Assembly: GCA_963829235.1 (NCBI GenBank)
Contig: CAWHIF010000009.1
Location: forward strand, 620,001-684,000
Length of the DNA stretch: 64,000 nt
Source: Bog-756 sp963829235
GTDB taxonomy: Bacteria; Actinomycetota; Acidimicrobiia; Acidimicrobiales; RAAP-2
Direction of reading: 5' to 3'
Part shown: piece after piece, positions 17,149 to 25,642 of the stretch
How positions within the stretch are numbered: position 1 is the first letter of the stretch
How the letters are laid out: each line of letters begins with the position of its first letter
Translations under genes and position numbers: made by a program
The notes under the pieces: model-generated
Seen by the model: only the letters and a program-made list of their open reading frames with translations
What the model was told of the DNA's origin: nothing
The model's database searches: none

Positions 17149-19089
17149 GTGGCACGGGGAAAGCTACGGCTGTATCTCGGCGCCGCCCCCGGGGTCGGCA
17201 AGACCTACGCCATGCTCAACGAGGGCTGGCGCCGGAAGGAGCGGGGCACCGATGTCGTCATCGGCTGGGTGCAGGACCACGGCCGGCCCCATACCGACGC
17301 CCAGATCCGCGACCTCGAGATCTTCCCCCGGCGGACCGCCGAGTACCGGGGCCAGACCCTGGCGGAGATGGACGTCGAAGGGCTGCTGGAGCGCCGGCCC
17401 GAGCTGGTGCTGGTGGACGAGCTGGCCCACACCAACGCGCCCGGATCGAAGCACGCCAAGCGATGGCAGGACGTCGAAGAGCTCCTCGACGCCGGCATCA
17501 ACGTCATCTCGACGATCAACCTGCAGCACCTCGAGTCGCTCAACGACGTGGTCGAGGGGATCACCGGGGTGGTCCAGCACGAGACGGTACCCGACCCGGT
17601 CGTCCGGGCCGCCGACCAGCTGGAGCTGGTGGACATGGCCCCGGAGGCGCTGCGCAGGAGGCTCGCCCACGGCAACGTCTACCCGCCCGAGCGCATCGAC
17701 GCCGCCCTGGCCAACTACTTCCGCACCGGGAACCTCACCGCCCTCCGCGAGCTGGCCCTCCTGTGGGTGGCCGACCGGGTCGACGAGGAGCTCAACGACT
17801 ACCGCGAGCGCCACAACATCGCCGGGCCGTGGGAGACGAAGGAACGGGTGGTGGTCTCGCTCACCGGCTCACGGGGCAGCACCGTGCTCATCCGGCGTGC
17901 GGCCCGGATGGCCATGCGGACCAAGGCCGAGCTCGTCGGGGTGCACGTCCGCACCGACGACAGCCTGACCGGACCGGGGTCGCAAGGCCTGGTCACCAAC
18001 CGCGCCCTGCTCGACGATCTGGGCGGGCGCTATGTCGAAGTGGTGGGGGCCGACGTGGCCCCGGCCCTCGTACAGGTGGCCAAGGCGGAGAACGCCACCC
18101 AACTGGTGATGGGAGCCACCCACCGGAGCCGGTTGAACGAGTACCTCCGCGGCTCGGTCATCAACTCGGTCATCCGGGCCGCCGGCGGCTCACTGGACGT
18201 GCACGTCATCGCCACAGAAGGGGAGATGCACGCCGACTCACATCCGGACGGGGAGGGCGACTCCGAGCTCGACGGAGCACCTGGCGACAATGGGCGGTCG
18301 AGGGGCCATGGGCCTCCGAAGGGCCATGGGCAATCGAAGAAGGCAAGGCGGCACCGGCCCAGCCTGCTCTCGCCGCTCTCCCTGCGCCGCCGAGTGGCCG
18401 CCTTCGTGATCGGCGTGGTCGGATTCCCGCTGCTCACCCTCATCCTGACGGCCGACCGGAGCGGGGCCAGCCTGGCCACCGCCCTCAGCTCGTACCTGGT
18501 GCTGGTCGTCGTGGTGGCCGCCATCGGCGGCGTCTGGCCTGCGGCTCTGGCCGCCGTGGCCGGTTTCCTCCTGTCCAACTACTACTTCGCACCGCCCATC
18601 CACACCTTCACCATCACCGACACCAGGGACATCCTGGCCCTGGTCATGTTTCTGGTCACCGCCGGGGTGGTGAGCGTGCTGGTGGACCTCTCGGCCCGCC
18701 GGACGGCCACCGCCATCCAGGCCCGCACCGATGCCCAGACCCTGGCCCGCGTGGCCGGCCGGATGGTCGCCCCCGAAGGCAATCCGCTTCCGGCGTTGCT
18801 CGACGAGCTGCTGGTGGCCTTCCGTCTCGATTCCGCCGCCGTGCTCCGGGGTGAGCCCGATCACCACGGCCCGGCCCCGGCCTCGGGCGGGAACGTGGCT
18901 CCGGCCGAGGGGTGGTCGACGGTCGTGCAGGCCGGCGATCAGCCCCCACGGGCACCGGCCGAGGCCACCCTGGTGCTCCCCCTCACCGGGGTGGAGCTCC
19001 TGGCCCTGCGGGGTCCGGGCCTGACCGCCGAGGACCGCGAGATCCTGGCCGCGTTCGCGGCCCAGCTGGCCAGCCGCCCTCGAGAGTGA
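17149..19089 (+). CDS. kdpD: KdpD sensor kinase, N-terminal part (gene interrupted by frameshift)
   Basis: 646 residues as written. It has a KdpD domain with GAAPGVGKTYAM (Walker A), a Walker B-like LVLVDELAHTN, a Usp domain (about 245-350), a charged/Gly-rich linker, DUF4118 helices (about 420-530, SNYYFAPPIHTF) and a GAF region. The frame ends at LAAFAAQLASRPRE just where a normal KdpD enters the HisKA domain. Removing one base near 19072 joins it to the frame carrying LESDRLHAEA and SHDLRTP (stop 19960), giving about 936 residues, the normal KdpD size. As written it senses but cannot phosphorylate. Either an assembly indel or a real mutation. Confidence 0.88.
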   Translation: MARGKLRLYLGAAPGVGKTYAMLNEGWRRKERGTDVVIGWVQDHGRPHTDAQIRDLEIFPRRTAEYRGQTLAEMDVEGLLERRPELVLVDELAHTNAPGSKHAKRWQDVEELLDAGINVISTINLQHLESLNDVVEGITGVVQHETVPDPVVRAADQLELVDMAPEALRRRLAHGNVYPPERIDAALANYFRTGNLTALRELALLWVADRVDEELNDYRERHNIAGPWETKERVVVSLTGSRGSTVLIRRAARMAMRTKAELVGVHVRTDDSLTGPGSQGLVTNRALLDDLGGRYVEVVGADVAPALVQVAKAENATQLVMGATHRSRLNEYLRGSVINSVIRAAGGSLDVHVIATEGEMHADSHPDGEGDSELDGAPGDNGRSRGHGPPKGHGQSKKARRHRPSLLSPLSLRRRVAAFVIGVVGFPLLTLILTADRSGASLATALSSYLVLVVVVAAIGGVWPAALAAVAGFLLSNYYFAPPIHTFTITDTRDILALVMFLVTAGVVSVLVDLSARRTATAIQARTDAQTLARVAGRMVAPEGNPLPALLDELLVAFRLDSAAVLRGEPDHHGPAPASGGNVAPAEGWSTVVQAGDQPPRAPAEATLVLPLTGVELLALRGPGLTAEDREILAAFAAQLASRPRE

Positions 19090-19123
19090 CCGTCTCCACG
19101 CCGAAGCGGCCGAGGCCGACTCG

Positions 19124-19960
19124 TTGGCCAGGGCCAATCAGCTGCGTTCGGCGCTCCTGGCCGCCGTGAGCCACGACCTCCGCACACCGCTGGCTTCGAT
19201 CAAGGCGGCATCGTCCAGCCTGCTCTCCGACCAGCTCGAGTTCGGACCGGACGAGACCCGGATCCTGCTCCAGACCGTCGACGACGAAGCCGACCGATTG
19301 AACTCCCTGGTGGAGAACCTCTTGGACATGAGCCGTCTCCAGACCGGCTCGATGGACGTCCTCCACCAGAGCACCGACATCGTCGAGCTGATCGATGCGG
19401 CCGTCGACAGCCTGGGCCCGCGGGGTGACCAGGTCGCCGTCGACGTCGAACACCCCCTGCCCCGCATCCACACCGACCCGGTGCTCCTCGAGCGGGCGCT
19501 GGCCAACCTCATCGACAATGCACTCGTCCACGCCGGAGGGAACGGGCTACGGATCGAAGCCGGTCCGGTGGCCGGCCGGGTGGACATCCGGGTCATCGAC
19601 CGCGGCCCGGGGATCCGGCCCGAGGACCGTGACCGGATCTTCCGCCCGTTCCAGCGCCTCGGGGACTCGGAGAACCACGGCGGCGTCGGGCTGGGGCTGG
19701 CCGTGGCCCGGGGCTTCGTGGAGGCGGTGGGTGGGGATCTCGACGTCGAGGACACCCCCGGCGGCGGCACCACGATGGTGGTCCGCATCCCCGATGTCGA
19801 CCCGGTCGAGCCGGTCGCCGGGGCGGTCGCCGGGGCGGACGCCGATCGGGTGGACGCCGGCTCTGCACCGCCGGCATCGGACTCCGCCGTCGGTGCCGGC
19901 CCCCCGCCCCCCGGGCCCACCGCCACCGCTACCGCCTCCCCGGCGGCCCCGGCGCCGTGA
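19124..19960 (+). CDS. kdpD: KdpD kinase domain, C-terminal part of the frameshifted gene
   Basis: The frame is open from 19025. It carries HisKA with the phosphoacceptor His codon at 19172 (SHDLRTPLAS) and HATPase motifs NLIDNALVHAG, DRGPGI and GVGLGLAVARGF. The first available start is a TTG at 19124 without a convincing ribosome-binding site, and it would cut into the conserved ARANQLRSALL helix. So it is best read as the second half of kdpD rather than a separate gene. A low-complexity Pro/Ala-rich tail of about 60 residues after the HATPase is unusual. The stop overlaps the kdpE start (GTGA). Confidence 0.8.
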   Translation: MARANQLRSALLAAVSHDLRTPLASIKAASSSLLSDQLEFGPDETRILLQTVDDEADRLNSLVENLLDMSRLQTGSMDVLHQSTDIVELIDAAVDSLGPRGDQVAVDVEHPLPRIHTDPVLLERALANLIDNALVHAGGNGLRIEAGPVAGRVDIRVIDRGPGIRPEDRDRIFRPFQRLGDSENHGGVGLGLAVARGFVEAVGGDLDVEDTPGGGTTMVVRIPDVDPVEPVAGAVAGADADRVDAGSAPPASDSAVGAGPPPPGPTATATASPAAPAP

Positions 19961-20682
19961 ACGCCACGAGCACGGCGCCGCCCTCCACGCGGGGCGGGGT
20001 CGAGTCCGGCGCCAAGGTGCTGGTGTGCGACGACGACACCTCCTTGCTCCGGGCCCTGTCCATCAGCCTCACGGCCAAGGGCTATGAGGTGATGGTGGCC
20101 CGCAACGGCGAGGAGGGGCTCGACCGGACCGCCTCCCGGCACCCGGATGTCGTGTTGTTGGACCTCGGCCTCCCGGGGATCGACGGCGTCGAGGTCATTC
20201 GGGGCATCAGGGGCTGGAGCAAGGTGCCGATCATCGTGCTGTCCGCCCGCCACCAGAGCGTGAGCAAGGTCGAGGCCCTCGACGCCGGCGCCGACGACTA
20301 CGTGACCAAGCCCTTCGGGATGGACGAACTGCTGGCCCGGCTGCGGGCGGCGTTGCGCCGGTCGTCCGACGTCGTCGAAGCGCCGCGTGTCGAGCTGGAG
20401 AGCTGCACCGTCGACCTGGTCGAGAAGCGGGTGACCCGTGACGGGGTCGACGTCCACCTCACCCCGAAGGAGTGGGACATCGTCGAGGTGCTGGTCCGGA
20501 ACGCAGGGCGGCTGGTTTCGCAACGTCAGCTGCTCCATGACGTCTGGGGTCCCGGCTACGAGGCGGAGACCGAATACCTCCGGGTGCTCATGGGACGGGT
20601 GCGCGGCAAGCTCGAGGTCGACCACTCCCATCCGCGCCACTTCCGGACCGAGCCCGGGATGGGGTATCGCTTCGAGCCGTGA
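19957..20682 (+). CDS. kdpE: KdpE response regulator
   Basis: 241 residues, OmpR family. The receiver has Asp25-27, phosphoacceptor Asp69 in LLDLGLPG and Lys118 in YVTKPFG. The C-terminal winged helix ends FRTEPGMGYRFEP, the usual KdpE ending. The N-terminus carries about 18 extra low-complexity residues before AKVLVCDDD. GTG at 19957 overlaps the kdpD stop by four bases, which favours co-translation with a functional kdpD. Target genes are presumably kdpFABC 5 kb upstream. Confidence 0.92.
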   Translation: MNATSTAPPSTRGGVESGAKVLVCDDDTSLLRALSISLTAKGYEVMVARNGEEGLDRTASRHPDVVLLDLGLPGIDGVEVIRGIRGWSKVPIIVLSARHQSVSKVEALDAGADDYVTKPFGMDELLARLRAALRRSSDVVEAPRVELESCTVDLVEKRVTRDGVDVHLTPKEWDIVEVLVRNAGRLVSQRQLLHDVWGPGYEAETEYLRVLMGRVRGKLEVDHSHPRHFRTEPGMGYRFEP

Positions 20683-20705
20683 GCGGGGTCTGCCCGGGTC
20701 CCCCG

Positions 20706-20711
20706 TAGGAT
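20706..20711 (+). promoter_or_regulatory. -10-like hexamer TAGGAT before the methyltransferase-glycosylase fusion
   Basis: TAGGAT ends seven bases before the GTG at 20719, giving a likely leaderless start like those at 5237 and 45134. No clear -35. Confidence 0.35.
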
Positions 20712-20718
20712 CGGACCC

Positions 20719-21795
20719 GTGGACCGGGCCACCGTGGGCATCTATGAGGAGCGCGGCCTCGATTGGGCGGCCACCCATGCCACCGCCGGCCGTCGGGCGG
20801 AGGCGGAGGCGTTCGGCCAACGGGTGCCGGCGGGGTCCGTTCGCCTGGACGTGGGGTGTGGGGCCGGCCGCTACCTCCCCCACCTGGGGACGCCGGTGGT
20901 CGCCCTCGACGCCTCGGCCGTCATGCTCGACGCTTGTCGCAACGAGGTGCCAGAGGCGCTCTACGTCCGGGCCGACGTCGAGCACCTCCCCTTCGCCCGC
21001 CATTCCATCGGCGGCGCCTGGTCGTGGATGACCCACCTCCACGTCCCCCGACACCGGCTGCCGCTGGCGCTGTGGGACCTCCACCGGGCGCTGGCCGTCG
21101 GCGCACCGTTCGAACTGCAGGTGCTCGAAGGCGAGTATGAAGGCAGCGACCTGCCCGGCGACGACATCGGAGGGCGCTACTTCGCCGGCTGGTCCCCGTC
21201 CCGACTGGTCGACCAGGTCGTCGGCGCCGGGTTCGATGTCGATCCCGGCTCGCTCGCTGTCTCCGGCGACGAAGTGCGGCTGCGGGCGGTGCGGGCCTGC
21301 GCGCTGGCCGACACCGTGACCACCGGCATGCGCCTGTTGGTCTGCGGGATCAACCCCTCGCCGTACTCGGCCGATGTCGGGATCGGCTATGCCCGGCCCG
21401 GCAACCGCTTCTGGCCGGCCGCCCTGGCTGCCGGCATCGTCAGCCGGGACCGCGATCCGATCGACGCACTGATCGGGCACGGCATGGGGATGACCGACTT
21501 CGCCAAGCGGGCCACCCGCACCGCGGCCGAGGTGACCGCAGAGGAGTACCGCCAGGGATTCGCCCGGGTCGAGCGCCTGGTGCAGTGGCTACAACCCGGT
21601 GCGGTGTGCTTCACGGGCCTTTCGGGCTGGCGGACGGTGGTCGACCCGAAGGCGGTGGCCGGCCTGCAGCCCGTGCCCATCGGCGGACGCCCGGCCTATG
21701 TCATGCCGTCGACCAGCGGCCTCAATGCCCGGACCTCGCTGGCCGAGCTCACCGAGCATCTGGCCGCCGCGGCCCGGGTCGCGGACGGCGATTGA
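20719..21795 (+). CDS. Fusion: SAM methyltransferase + mismatch-specific uracil-DNA glycosylase (MUG)
   Basis: 358 residues, two domains. Residues 1 to about 195 form a class I methyltransferase with motif I DVGCGAG (44-50), VALDAS and DVEHLPF. Residues about 203-358 form a MUG/TDG-type glycosylase with GINPSPYSADVG (210-221), ARPGNRFW and MPSTSGLNARTS; these are the strand-1 and intercalation-loop motifs that excise U (and related bases) from G:U mismatches. MUG normally stands alone at about 165 residues. The joint shows no stop or frameshift and codon use is uniform, so it appears to be a real fusion. The methyl acceptor is unknown; coupling to repair is inference. Confidence 0.85.
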   Translation: MDRATVGIYEERGLDWAATHATAGRRAEAEAFGQRVPAGSVRLDVGCGAGRYLPHLGTPVVALDASAVMLDACRNEVPEALYVRADVEHLPFARHSIGGAWSWMTHLHVPRHRLPLALWDLHRALAVGAPFELQVLEGEYEGSDLPGDDIGGRYFAGWSPSRLVDQVVGAGFDVDPGSLAVSGDEVRLRAVRACALADTVTTGMRLLVCGINPSPYSADVGIGYARPGNRFWPAALAAGIVSRDRDPIDALIGHGMGMTDFAKRATRTAAEVTAEEYRQGFARVERLVQWLQPGAVCFTGLSGWRTVVDPKAVAGLQPVPIGGRPAYVMPSTSGLNARTSLAELTEHLAAAARVADGD

Positions 21796-21837
21796 GCCGG
21801 TGGCTCAGGTCCGGATCACCTCCCCAAGGACCGGCGC

Positions 21838-22137
21838 TCAGTCCAGCCCGTCGACCGGCACGACGTGGTCGACCAGGGGAGGCGATTCGAAGTAGGGCCC
21901 GATCAACGATCGCCACTCGAGAAACGAGTCCGACTGGCGGAAGCCCACCGTATGGTCCTCGAGGGTCTCCCACTCGACCAGGAGCAGGTACCGTTCGGGC
22001 GTCTCCACCCCACGGTGGAGCTCCAGGGAGACGAACCCGTTGCAGCCGGCGATGACCGACCGGGCCCGGAGCATGGCTCCCTCGAACTCGGCGGCCGTCC
22101 CCGGTCGGATGGTGATGACAGCATGCTCGAGGACCAT
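21838..22137 (-). CDS. Antibiotic biosynthesis monooxygenase (ABM) domain protein
   Basis: 99 residues, one ABM/ferredoxin-like fold: MVLEHAVITIRPGT, then FVSLELHRGVETPERYLLLVEW and a Phe/Ser-rich C-terminal strand (quoted in parts). This dimeric alpha/beta-barrel family includes small quinone monooxygenases and heme-degrading enzymes as well as proteins without known activity. No heme-ligand motif stands out. Function is not assignable beyond the family. Confidence 0.82.
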   Translation of the reverse strand: MVLEHAVITIRPGTAAEFEGAMLRARSVIAGCNGFVSLELHRGVETPERYLLLVEWETLEDHTVGFRQSDSFLEWRSLIGPYFESPPLVDHVVPVDGLD

Positions 22138-22231
22138 GGCGAGAACCTACTGGCCGGCCCCGCCGGAATACCAGGGGAACCGTGGCGTTCAAGACTGTGC
22201 GGGCCCCGTGGCCCCGAAGAGCTTGGAGTGA

Positions 22232-22945
22232 GTGGTGAAGGTTGAGATCTGGTCGGATGTGGTGTGCCCCTGGTGCTATGTGGGCAAGCGGCAGCTCGAA
22301 GTCGCCCTGTCCCGGTTCGAGCACGCCCGACAGGTGGACGTGGTGTGGCGGAGCTTCGAGCTGGACCCCACCTCGCCGACCCTGGTGGGCCTGCCCATGG
22401 CTCGGATCCTCGAGCGCAAGTACGGCATGACGGCAGAGCAGGCCCGGGCGGCCAACGAGCGCATGACCGGACTGGCCGCGGACGTGGGCCTCGAGTTCCA
22501 CCTCGACGCCGTCCAGGCCGGCAATACCTTCGACGCCCACCGGATGATCCACCTGGCGGCACGGTACGGCCTGGCCGACGCCATGAAGGAGCGGCTGTTC
22601 GCCGCGTACTTCACCGAAGGGCTCTCGATCGGCGACCCTCCGACGCTGACCAAGCTGGCCGCCGAGGTGGGCCTCGACCCCGACGAGGTCGAGGCCGCCC
22701 TGCACGGCGACGACTTCGCCGCCGAGGTCCGCGAGGACGAATCCGTCGCGGCCGCCCTCGGCGTCAGCGGCGTGCCCTTCTTCGTGATCGACGGTGCCTA
22801 CGGCGTCTCGGGTGCGCAACCGGCGGACGTGCTGCTCGGGGCCATGGAACGGGCCTGGTCGGAGTCGCACCTGACCTCCGCCACGTCCGTGGTGGGACCG
22901 GGCGCCGGCGACCCGGCCTGTTCGGACGGGGCCTGCGAGCGCTGA
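22232..22945 (+). CDS. DsbA family oxidoreductase (FrnE-like)
   Basis: 237 residues beginning VEIWSDVVCPWCYVGKR, with active-site Cys12 and Cys15 (CPWC) at the very N-terminus and no signal peptide. The cis-Pro region is VSGVPFFVIDGAYGVSGAQ, typical of the FrnE branch of DsbA. FrnE proteins are cytosolic disulfide isomerase/oxidoreductases linked to oxidative-stress tolerance in Deinococcus. Two more Cys lie near the C-terminus (ACSDGAC), as in FrnE. Tandem GTG codons give two possible starts three bases apart. Confidence 0.9.
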   Translation: MVKVEIWSDVVCPWCYVGKRQLEVALSRFEHARQVDVVWRSFELDPTSPTLVGLPMARILERKYGMTAEQARAANERMTGLAADVGLEFHLDAVQAGNTFDAHRMIHLAARYGLADAMKERLFAAYFTEGLSIGDPPTLTKLAAEVGLDPDEVEAALHGDDFAAEVREDESVAAALGVSGVPFFVIDGAYGVSGAQPADVLLGAMERAWSESHLTSATSVVGPGAGDPACSDGACER

Positions 22946-22960
22946 GCCGCTGGCCCCGGC

Positions 22961-23389
22961 TCAGCTGCCGAGCATTCCATAGGCGCGGGTGGCGGTGAGG
23001 GTGGCCACAAGCCGCGACTGATTCACCATCTCGGTCCGGAACTCGTCCCAATCCGGGTGTTCGCCGCGGGCCGTCCGGTACATCTCGACCAGCTCCCCGA
23101 CGACGGCATCGCCGGGGGCCGCGGCCACCGGCGAGAGCGCCACCTCCCCCTCCACGACCACGTAGGCGAAGAAGTCGTCACGGGTGACGTGCAGCGAGGC
23201 CCGCGGGTCGCGGCGCAGGTTCTTCGTCTTGGCCCGGTCGTCGGTGACGGAGATCCTGACCGAGTGGGCGGCGCCGGCGACGTAGAGGATGTTGGACAGT
23301 TGGGGTCGCCCGTCCCGGCGCAAGGTGACGAGCACCCCGCGGCTGTGCCCGTCGACGAATCCGAACGCCTCGTCCAACGGGAGAGTCAT
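22961..23389 (-). CDS. PPOX-class flavin/F420-dependent oxidoreductase
   Basis: 142 residues with a split-barrel fold: GVLVTLRRDGRPQLSNI, SVTDDRAKTKNLRRDPRASLHV and a later EMYRTARGEHPDWDEF, a pattern close to the Rv1155-type F420-dependent group. Such proteins bind F420 or FMN and reduce varied substrates; actinobacterial genomes carry many. The cofactor is inferred from the Lys/Arg-rich phosphate-binding segment. Confidence 0.82.
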   Translation of the reverse strand: MTLPLDEAFGFVDGHSRGVLVTLRRDGRPQLSNILYVAGAAHSVRISVTDDRAKTKNLRRDPRASLHVTRDDFFAYVVVEGEVALSPVAAAPGDAVVGELVEMYRTARGEHPDWDEFRTEMVNQSRLVATLTATRAYGMLGS

Positions 23390-23393
23390 GCAC

Positions 23394-24929
23394 TCACCGT
23401 ACCGGCTGGGGGAACCGGCATGACACGGGTCGGCTCACCCCAGGTCGAACCGACCCCCGACCACCCGCACCCGGGCCCCGACCAGCTCGTCGACGGTGCC
23501 CCGGGCGGCCAGGGCCGCGTCGTCGCTCATGGCCACGCACCGGGTTCCGTCCACCGTCCGGCACAGGGCCACCGTGCGGGTCGGGCTCCATCCCGTCGAA
23601 GGTCACCGTGTAGGTGACAACGGTGGCGTCGCCGGCATACTCCTCGAGCGTCTCGAGGACGTCGGTCACCCCGGTCGCCGCCTCGCTCTCGACGGCCAGG
23701 TCGGCCACCAGCGGGGGGCGGCCGTCGGGTCGGGCCGACCACGCCCCGATCCCGGGTTTGGTCAGAAGACCGCTGACCGAGGTGACCACGCCGAGCGCTC
23801 CGGGATCGGCCCGCATCCGGGCCACCACCTCGACCATCGCCTGCAGGACGAAGTTGTTGAACGGTCCTCCGGCAAAGGCCATCCCCCCGGTGACCGTCGG
23901 GGCCGCGTCGAGCGGCAGCCCCAGCTCACGCTGCTGGACGCGGACGGCGGCGGGAAAGCAGCTGTAGACCTCCAGGACCTCTGCCTCGGGGATCGGCCGG
24001 CCGATACGACCGGCCACGGCGCGCCCGAGCACGCCCATGGCCGGCCACGCGTGCGGCTCCGTCCTGCGCAGGAGGGAGACGGCGTGACTGGACTGGACGG
24101 CGGCCAGGGGGAACACCCAGCGATCGGTCGGCACTCCGGCGGAGACAGCTGCTCCGACCGAACACAGCAGCAGCGCGGCCGCCTGGTTGACCGTCCACTG
24201 GGTGGAGTGCCACTTGTTGTACGGAAAGGCCAGCGGGCGGTTGGACGGGGACGGCGTGTCCAACCAGTCGGCGTCCATGGGCTCGGGGAACGCCGCGCCG
24301 GGGTTGCCGCGTGCCACCCGGTTGAAGGCCTCCCACAGTCGGGCGATCTCCGATCGGTGCTCGGTCAGGGTGCGACCCTCGGCCGCCCGGAGGGCGTTGT
24401 CGATCATGGCGTACTGCTGGACAGGGTCCCACAACCGGTGGGCCACCTCGACCGGCTCCATCAGTGGCCCGGCGCGGCGTTGCACGACATCGGGCACCAC
24501 GCCGGGCTGGGCTGTCTCCACCCCCTCCCTGCCGGCGCGGACCAGATCCCGCGCCCAGCGCTTGGCCTCACCGCCCACCACCGCGGCGACCTCGGACTCT
24601 CCCGCCGCGATGGCGAGCACCGCGTCGTTGATCAGTGCCTGCTGGGGGATGCCCAGCTCCACGAGGTGGCTCCGGGCCGCCAGGGCGCCGACGCCATCGG
24701 CCACCAGTCGGGCGGGATCGGGATAGGTCCAGCTCCCCTGGGGCACGGCCACCCGGTCGATGAGCGCCAGCAGCCGGTCCGACCCGGAATCGGAACCGGC
24801 GGCTCCGAGCGCCCGGATCATCAGCTCGCTGGCTTCGGCATCATCCGACGCCGAGGCCACCCCGACGAGCACGGGCGTCCGCGGGTCGAGTGCGTTCGTT
24901 CCGACCCCGACCGGCCGGGACCGGTTCAC
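23394..24929 (-). CDS. Thiolase-like acetyl-CoA acetyltransferase, C-terminus frameshifted
   Basis: 511 residues as written. It belongs to the thiolase-like (lipid-transfer/acetyl-CoA acetyltransferase) group: TPVLVGVASASDD at the start, GGEAKRWARD, PYNKWHSTQWTVNQAAALLL, EVYSCFPAAVRVQ and GGMAFAGGPFNNF. After YTVTFDGMEP the frame becomes a Gly/Arg/Pro-rich tail. Deleting one G of GGG at 23583-23585 instead gives a normal continuation (TRTVALCRTVDGTRC, ending VVGGRFDLG) that stops at 23435, so the real protein is probably about 497 residues. Classic thiolase Cys/His/Cys residues are not all in their usual contexts, so activity is uncertain. Start GTG at 24929 lies five bases after the DUF4031 gene. 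Confidence 0.78.
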   Translation of the reverse strand: MNRSRPVGVGTNALDPRTPVLVGVASASDDAEASELMIRALGAAGSDSGSDRLLALIDRVAVPQGSWTYPDPARLVADGVGALAARSHLVELGIPQQALINDAVLAIAAGESEVAAVVGGEAKRWARDLVRAGREGVETAQPGVVPDVVQRRAGPLMEPVEVAHRLWDPVQQYAMIDNALRAAEGRTLTEHRSEIARLWEAFNRVARGNPGAAFPEPMDADWLDTPSPSNRPLAFPYNKWHSTQWTVNQAAALLLCSVGAAVSAGVPTDRWVFPLAAVQSSHAVSLLRRTEPHAWPAMGVLGRAVAGRIGRPIPEAEVLEVYSCFPAAVRVQQRELGLPLDAAPTVTGGMAFAGGPFNNFVLQAMVEVVARMRADPGALGVVTSVSGLLTKPGIGAWSARPDGRPPLVADLAVESEAATGVTDVLETLEEYAGDATVVTYTVTFDGMEPDPHGGPVPDGGRNPVRGHERRRGPGRPGHRRRAGRGPGAGGRGSVRPGVSRPVSCRFPQPVR

Positions 24930-24944
24930 CGGTTCACCGGTTCA
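24921..24944. repeat. Three tandem copies of CCGGTTCA
   Basis: An 8-base unit repeated three times covers the end of the DUF4031 gene and the start of the thiolase-like gene. As a non-multiple-of-three unit it could change the junction reading frames by slippage, though both genes are open here. Confidence 0.6.
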
Positions 24945-25269
24945 CGGATCCGGTCCGGTCCACCGGCCCGGCGCGGCCGCGCTCACCGGGCGGTGGCTCG
25001 GCACGGCGCTGGCGCATCATCCGGCCGAGCTGACGCCAGGTCACGGCAACGGCACCGAGGGTCAGGGCCTGCTGGCGGGACCGTTCGGGCAGGTCGTAGT
25101 GGGACTGGTGCGGTCGGCTCTCCTTGTGTTGGAACCATTCCCGCCTCATGCCCAGGCGGGATGCGAAGGCGTGCAGCTCCTCGTCGCTGTCGGCCACCAG
25201 ATGGGACCAGCGGTCCTCCACCGGACCCAGCCGCGCCGGTTGGCGCCAGTCATCCAGGTAGACGGTCAC
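24934..25269 (-). CDS. DUF4031 family protein
   Basis: 111 residues from the GTG at 25269. VTVYLDDWRQPARLG opens the protein, then WSHLVADSDEELHAFA, RREWFQHKE and HYDLPERSRQQAL, the layout of the actinobacterial DUF4031 family. No catalytic motif or known role. The C-terminus (after about 90) is Pro/Gly/Arg-rich and ends inside the CCGGTTCA repeats. A longer N-terminal extension is open but runs antisense to rhodanese in another frame and is rejected. Confidence 0.8.
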   Translation of the reverse strand: MTVYLDDWRQPARLGPVEDRWSHLVADSDEELHAFASRLGMRREWFQHKESRPHQSHYDLPERSRQQALTLGAVAVTWRQLGRMMRQRRAEPPPGERGRAGPVDRTGSVNR

Positions 25270-25291
25270 AGAGGCTCGGCGAGGTCGGTGC

Positions 25292-25642
25292 TCAGATGAT
25301 CCGTCCGGCGCCACCGCCGTCGGTGACCACGGGCAGGCCGGCCGCCTCCCACGCCAGCATCCCACCGGCGACGTTGCGCACGTCGAGTCCCGCACCGGCC
25401 AGGGCGGCGGCCACCGTACCGGACCTTCCCCCGACCCGGCACACACAGACGATCGTCCGATCGTCGGGGATCTCGTCGATGCGGTCGGGGACGAGCCCCA
25501 TGGCCAGGTGGACCGCATCAGGTGCGTGCCCCGCCTCCCACTCGTCGTCCTCGCGCACGTCGAGGAGAACGGCGCCACCCTCGACGAGCCGGCGGCCCTC
25601 GTCGGGGTCGATGTCGGCAACGGCGGTCGGGTCGGTGGGCAC
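25292..25642 (-). CDS. Rhodanese-like domain protein
   Basis: 116 residues, a single rhodanese domain: VLLDVREDDEWEAGHAPDAVH, then the active-site loop CRVGGRSG with Cys68 as sulfur acceptor and GGMLAWEAAGLPV at the end. Single-domain rhodaneses transfer sulfane sulfur to thiophilic acceptors. It is 22 bases upstream of the DUF4031 gene, probably one transcript. Confidence 0.9.
   Translation of the reverse strand: MPTDPTAVADIDPDEGRRLVEGGAVLLDVREDDEWEAGHAPDAVHLAMGLVPDRIDEIPDDRTIVCVCRVGGRSGTVAAALAGAGLDVRNVAGGMLAWEAAGLPVVTDGGGAGRII

Noticed and set aside
19025..19100. Programmed ribosomal frameshift in kdpD
   Set aside because: No slippery heptamer or downstream pseudoknot is evident; a single-base indel explains the data more simply.
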